From Sideroxydans sp. (GTDB lineage Bacteria; Pseudomonadota; Gammaproteobacteria; Burkholderiales; Gallionellaceae): a DNA stretch of 9,516 bases. The translations under genes were made by a program, and so were the position numbers. The notes beneath the pieces are model-generated. The model saw nothing but the letters and a program-made list of their open reading frames with translations, was not told the DNA's origin and did no database searches. The stretch covers positions 1-9,516 of the forward strand of contig JAVBYP010000097.1 of assembly GCA_030823965.1 (NCBI GenBank), given 5' to 3'. Below, piece after piece: positions 7,092 through 9,516 of the stretch (its first letter is position 1; each line of letters begins with the position of its first letter).

Positions 7092-7657
7092 GATAGGTCT
7101 ATTCCTTTCTGTTTCAGTGTCTCGGCTAAAGCGTGTGTCGCTCTTGAACAATGGGTCTTGACGCTACCTTCGCTACACCCCATCGCGGACGCTGTCTCTG
7201 CTGTATCTAATCCGTCCCAGTAACGCAGCAGGAAGGCTTCTCGTTGACGGGCTGGTAAGCGTAACAATGCAGCTTCGATACTCGCCAATGTCTGATTCTG
7301 TTGCAAGTCGGCATCGGGTTGTAGGTGGTTGCTCGGGCTTTTTTCATCCTCCAGCACGTCAAGCGGGTCGAACTCCTCGTCGGCGTGTTGTGGGGAGAAC
7401 GAGGAGAACAGGGTGAACCAAGAGGTGCGCACCTTCTGTCTGCGAAAGTGGTCTGTGACGGTGTTCTGCAGGATGCGATGGAATAGCATCGGGTACTCCT
7501 CTGCGGGTTTGTCACCGTACCTTTCTGCCAGTTTCATCATGGCTTCCTGCACGATGTCCAGCGCAGCGGCTTCATCGCGCACAGCGAACATAGCGTGCTT
7601 GTAGGCACGTCGTTCGATGCTGGCGAGGAAATCGGATAGTTGTTCGCGGGTGGACAA
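7076..7657 (-). CDS. RNA polymerase sigma factor, sigma-70 family, ECF-like
   Basis: A 193-residue alternative sigma factor that would direct RNA polymerase to a special promoter set. Region 2 covers about 7-77, with DIVQEAMMKLAERY at 34-47 and FHRILQNTVTDHFRRQK at 59-75 (core binding and -10 recognition). A 50-residue acidic linker follows, then region 4 at about 122-180 with LPARQREAFLLRYWDGLDTA and the helix-turn-helix TAETASAMGCSEGSVKTHCSRA (152-173) that reads the -35. There is no region 1.1 or 3. The TTG at 7657 is chosen: AGGAG sits seven bases upstream (7665-7669), and the protein then begins STREQLSDFLASIERRAYK, matching relatives that I recall from betaproteobacteria. A longer TTG start at 7690 lacks such a site. 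It heads the DUF3619-DUF3106 row and diverges from the acetolactate synthase gene. Confidence 0.92.
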   Translation of the reverse strand: MSTREQLSDFLASIERRAYKHAMFAVRDEAAALDIVQEAMMKLAERYGDKPAEEYPMLFHRILQNTVTDHFRRQKVRTSWFTLFSSFSPQHADEEFDPLDVLEDEKSPSNHLQPDADLQQNQTLASIEAALLRLPARQREAFLLRYWDGLDTAETASAMGCSEGSVKTHCSRATHALAETLKQKGIDLSWESN

Positions 7658-7664
7658 GGCGGGT

Positions 7665-7669
7665 CTCCT
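7665..7669 (-). promoter_or_regulatory. Ribosome binding site supporting a TTG start for the sigma factor
   Basis: AGGAG on the minus strand, seven bases before the TTG at 7657. No ATG or GTG in this frame lies nearby that would keep the conserved N-terminus; the first in-frame ATG falls at about residue 23, inside region 2. Confidence 0.75.
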
Positions 7670-7680
7670 AGAGGCGGCGC

Positions 7681-7689
7681 ATGATAGCA
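7681..7689 (-). promoter_or_regulatory. Possible extended -10 promoter of the sigma-factor gene
   Basis: The minus strand reads TGCTATCAT: hexamer TATCAT (7681-7686) with a TGn extension. A start near 7674 would leave a very short leader that still includes the AGGAG site. TTGTCC upstream is spaced only 14 bases away and is not a proper -35. No convincing ECF-type (AAC / CGT) promoter for self-activation was found by eye. Confidence 0.35.
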
Positions 7690-7713
7690 AATTCCTGTAG
7701 GGACAAGGGTTTT

Positions 7714-7752
7714 CGGCGATTTTGGGCTTGATTGGGGTTGACCAAAACGCCG
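7714..7752. promoter_or_regulatory. Inverted repeat overlapping the ilv promoter, possible operator
   Basis: CGGCG-A-TTTTGG (7714-7725) and CCAAAACGCCG (7742-7752) are reverse complements apart from one extra A, giving eleven matching pairs around a 16-base centre. The right arm covers the end of the -35 box and the spacer of the acetolactate synthase promoter. The spacing between arm centres is about two and a half helical turns. No T run follows either arm. Confidence 0.4.
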
Positions 7753-7766
7753 CCAGCCTTTATCTT
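7738..7766 (+). promoter_or_regulatory. Likely sigma-70 promoter of the acetolactate synthase operon
   Basis: TTGACC (7738-7743) and TATCTT (7761-7766) are separated by exactly 17 bases. A start near 7773 leaves about 34 bases of leader, too short for a leader-peptide attenuator of the E. coli ilvBN or ilvGMEDA type. Translation begins at 7807 with only a weak upstream AGG. Confidence 0.65.
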
Positions 7767-7806
7767 GCTCGGTCTTTAATTCGAAGCAATTCATAGGTTT
7801 TCGCTC

Positions 7807-9513
7807 ATGGAACTGACCGGCGCAGAAATAACCATCAAATGTTTGCAGGAAGAGGGCGTCGAGTACGTCTTTGGCTACCCTGGCGGCGCAGTGTTGTTCA
7901 TTTATGACGCACTGTTCCAGCAGGAGAAGGTGAAGCACGTCTTGGTGCGCCATGAGCAGGCGGCAGTGCATGCTGCTGATGGCTATTCCCGTTCCACAGA
8001 CAAGGTCGGGGTGGCATTGGTCACCTCCGGCCCTGGCTTGACCAATGCAGTGACGGGTATCGCGACTGCCTATATGGATTCCATCCCGATGGTGGTCATC
8101 AGCGGTCAAGTACCGACTAGCTACATCGGCGAAGATGCGTTCCAAGAAGTGGATGCGGTCGGAATCACACGTCCATGCGTCAAACACAATTTCCTAGTCA
8201 AGGATGTCAAAGACCTCGCGGTCACGCTGAAGAAGGCGTTCTATCTGGCGAAGTCGGGACGTCCCGGCCCTGTGCTGGTGGATATCCCTAAGGATGTTTC
8301 CAACACCAAGACCGAATTCTTCTATCCCGAGTCCGTCAGCATCCGCTCGTATAACCCCCAGACGCATGGCGACATGGGAGCGATCAAAGAGGCTGTTAAG
8401 TTGTTGTTGGAAGCCAAACGTCCGATGGTGTATGCCGGTGGTGGCGTGGTACTGGCTGATGCATCGACACAATTGACGGATCTGGTTCGTAAATTAGGTT
8501 TCCCTGTCACCAATACCTTGATGGGTTTGGGCGGCTATCCTGCGACTGATAAACAGAATCTCGGCATGTTGGGCATGCACGGTACTTACGAAGCCAATCT
8601 GGCGATGCAGGACTGCGACGTGCTGTTGGCGGTTGGCGCACGTTTTGACGATCGCGTGATCGGTAACGTGAAGCATTTCACTTCTGTGCCACGCAAGATC
8701 ATTCATATCGACATCGATCCAGCAAGTATCTCTAAGCGAGTCAAAGTCGATGTGCCTATCGTTGGGGATGTGAAGCAAGTATTGACTGACATGCTTGGCG
8801 TGTTGGCTGCGAGCAAGCAGAAGCCAGATGAGACAAACCTGAAGACATGGTGGCAGCAGATCGATACGTGGCGTAGCCGCAAGTCGCTGACCTACAAGAA
8901 CTCTGATGAGTTCATCAAGCCACAATTCGTCATCGAGAAGCTTTACGAGATCACTCGTGGTGAAGCGTTCATCACGTCTGACGTGGGACAACATCAGATG
9001 TGGGCGGCTCAGTACTACAAGTTCGATAAGCCGCGCCAATGGATCAATTCCGGCGGCTTGGGCACGATGGGCTTTGGCTTGCCTGCCGCGATGGGGGTGC
9101 AACTCGCTCACCCGGGCGCAGCCGTGGCATGTGTGACTGGTGAAGGCAGCATCCAGATGAACATCCAGGAGCTGTCCACCTGCAAGCAATACAACATCCC
9201 CATCAAGATCATCGCGTTGAACAACCGATATCTGGGCATGGTGCGCCAGTGGCAAGAGTTCTTCCACGGCAATCGTTACTCGCATTCCTACATGGATGCT
9301 TTGCCAGACTTTGCGAAGCTGGCCGAGGCGTATGGTCACGTGGGGATCCGTGTGGACAAACCTTCCGATGTTGAAGGTGCATTGAAGGAAGCGTTCGCGC
9401 GCAAGGATGATCTGGTGTTCCTCGACTTCCGTACCGACTCGACAGAGAACGTCTATCCGATGGTTCCTGGCGGCAAGGGTTTGTCTGAAGTGATCTTGGC
9501 GGAGGACTTGTGA
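7807..9513 (+). CDS. ilvB: Acetolactate (acetohydroxyacid) synthase, catalytic subunit
   Basis: Thiamine-diphosphate and FAD dependent enzyme that joins two pyruvates to 2-acetolactate, or pyruvate and 2-ketobutyrate to 2-aceto-2-hydroxybutyrate: the first step to valine, leucine and isoleucine. The full length of 568 residues is normal. Order: pyrimidine-binding domain (about 1-165) with GYPGGAVLFIYDAL and the catalytic glutamate E50 in VRHEQAAVHAADGY; central FAD domain with RFDDRV at 279-284; diphosphate-binding domain with GLGTMGFGLPAAMG (417-430), GEGS (445-448) and NN (472-473). W482 in MVRQWQ is the residue known from herbicide-resistance work. The second residue of the usual GDGS is glutamate here, a conservative change at a magnesium ligand. 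The name ilvI would be equally fair. The stop overlaps the next ATG (TGATG), pointing to a co-translated small regulatory subunit. Confidence 0.96.
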   Translation: MELTGAEITIKCLQEEGVEYVFGYPGGAVLFIYDALFQQEKVKHVLVRHEQAAVHAADGYSRSTDKVGVALVTSGPGLTNAVTGIATAYMDSIPMVVISGQVPTSYIGEDAFQEVDAVGITRPCVKHNFLVKDVKDLAVTLKKAFYLAKSGRPGPVLVDIPKDVSNTKTEFFYPESVSIRSYNPQTHGDMGAIKEAVKLLLEAKRPMVYAGGGVVLADASTQLTDLVRKLGFPVTNTLMGLGGYPATDKQNLGMLGMHGTYEANLAMQDCDVLLAVGARFDDRVIGNVKHFTSVPRKIIHIDIDPASISKRVKVDVPIVGDVKQVLTDMLGVLAASKQKPDETNLKTWWQQIDTWRSRKSLTYKNSDEFIKPQFVIEKLYEITRGEAFITSDVGQHQMWAAQYYKFDKPRQWINSGGLGTMGFGLPAAMGVQLAHPGAAVACVTGEGSIQMNIQELSTCKQYNIPIKIIALNNRYLGMVRQWQEFFHGNRYSHSYMDALPDFAKLAEAYGHVGIRVDKPSDVEGALKEAFARKDDLVFLDFRTDSTENVYPMVPGGKGLSEVILAEDL

Positions 9514-9516
9514 TGC
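9513..9516 (+). CDS. Start of the next gene, presumably acetolactate synthase small subunit (partial)
   Basis: The stop codon of the large subunit (9511-9513) shares its last base with an ATG at 9513. GGAGG at 9501-9505 is seven bases upstream, a textbook ribosome binding site. Only the first codon and one further base are in the window, so the product is inferred from the usual large-subunit/small-subunit (ilvH or ilvN) order. Confidence 0.6.

Noticed and set aside
7767..7806. Leader-peptide attenuator before acetolactate synthase
   Set aside because: The leader from the likely start site is about 34 bases, with no run of Ile, Val or Leu codons and no terminator hairpin with a T run.
7537..8187. 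216-codon minus-strand open frame spanning the sigma-ilv gap
   Set aside because: It overlaps both well-supported genes and the ilv promoter; the sequence resembles no family.
8494..9339. 281-codon minus-strand open frame
   Set aside because: It is antisense to the FAD and cofactor domains of acetolactate synthase, with no ribosome binding site or recognisable motif.
1..9516. Mobile elements, CRISPR arrays, tRNA or rRNA genes
   Set aside because: No transposase-like protein, terminal repeats, regular spaced repeats or tRNA-like cloverleaf seen; all genes are housekeeping or conserved lineage genes in tight order.

Overview
The window is a compact, protein-dense stretch of a bacterial chromosome, almost certainly from a betaproteobacterium. 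I lean towards the Nitrosomonadales side (Gallionella- or Methylophilus-like relatives), but that is an inference from gene order and protein style and not a species call. Supporting points are the order lptF-lptG diverging from pepA-holC-(small acidic protein)-valS, and the sigma factor-DUF3619-DUF3106 cluster, which I know as a betaproteobacterial arrangement. A third point is an acetolactate synthase whose cofactor motif reads GEGS, as I recall for betaproteobacterial enzymes.

Left block (1-4095, minus strand): pepA (leucyl aminopeptidase), holC (DNA polymerase III chi subunit), a 129-residue acidic protein resembling DUF2486, and valS (valyl-tRNA synthetase, cut by the left edge). The first three are joined by 4-base start/stop overlaps (GTGA, ATGA). 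They seem to be driven by a good sigma-70 promoter (TTGACT-18-GATAAT) that lies inside the start of the divergent lptF. A short hairpin after the third gene is followed at once by an extended -10 box (TGATATAAT) that probably starts a separate valS transcript. The short leader of that transcript carries a copy of a dispersed repeat known from many proteobacterial genomes.

Middle block (4137-6355, plus strand): lptF and lptG, overlapping by ATGA. They encode the two membrane subunits of the transporter that extracts lipopolysaccharide from the inner membrane.

Sigma block (6365-7657, minus strand, convergent with lptG): an ECF-like sigma factor with a TTG start and a strong ribosome binding site, then DUF3619 (one membrane helix, overlapping the sigma gene by 16 bases), then DUF3106 (exported, with LTxxQ-like segments). 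The layout resembles sigma factor / membrane anti-sigma / periplasmic sensor loci and is the best candidate here for an under-described system. A perfect 11-base-pair hairpin sits inside the start of DUF3619.

Right block (7807-9516, plus strand): the catalytic subunit of acetolactate synthase, the first step of branched-chain amino acid synthesis. It has its own promoter (TTGACC-17-TATCTT), overlapped by an inverted repeat that could be an operator. The start codon of the next gene, presumably the regulatory subunit, lies in the last four bases. No RNA genes, CRISPR arrays or insertion sequences were seen, and no gene-free stretch exceeds 150 bases.
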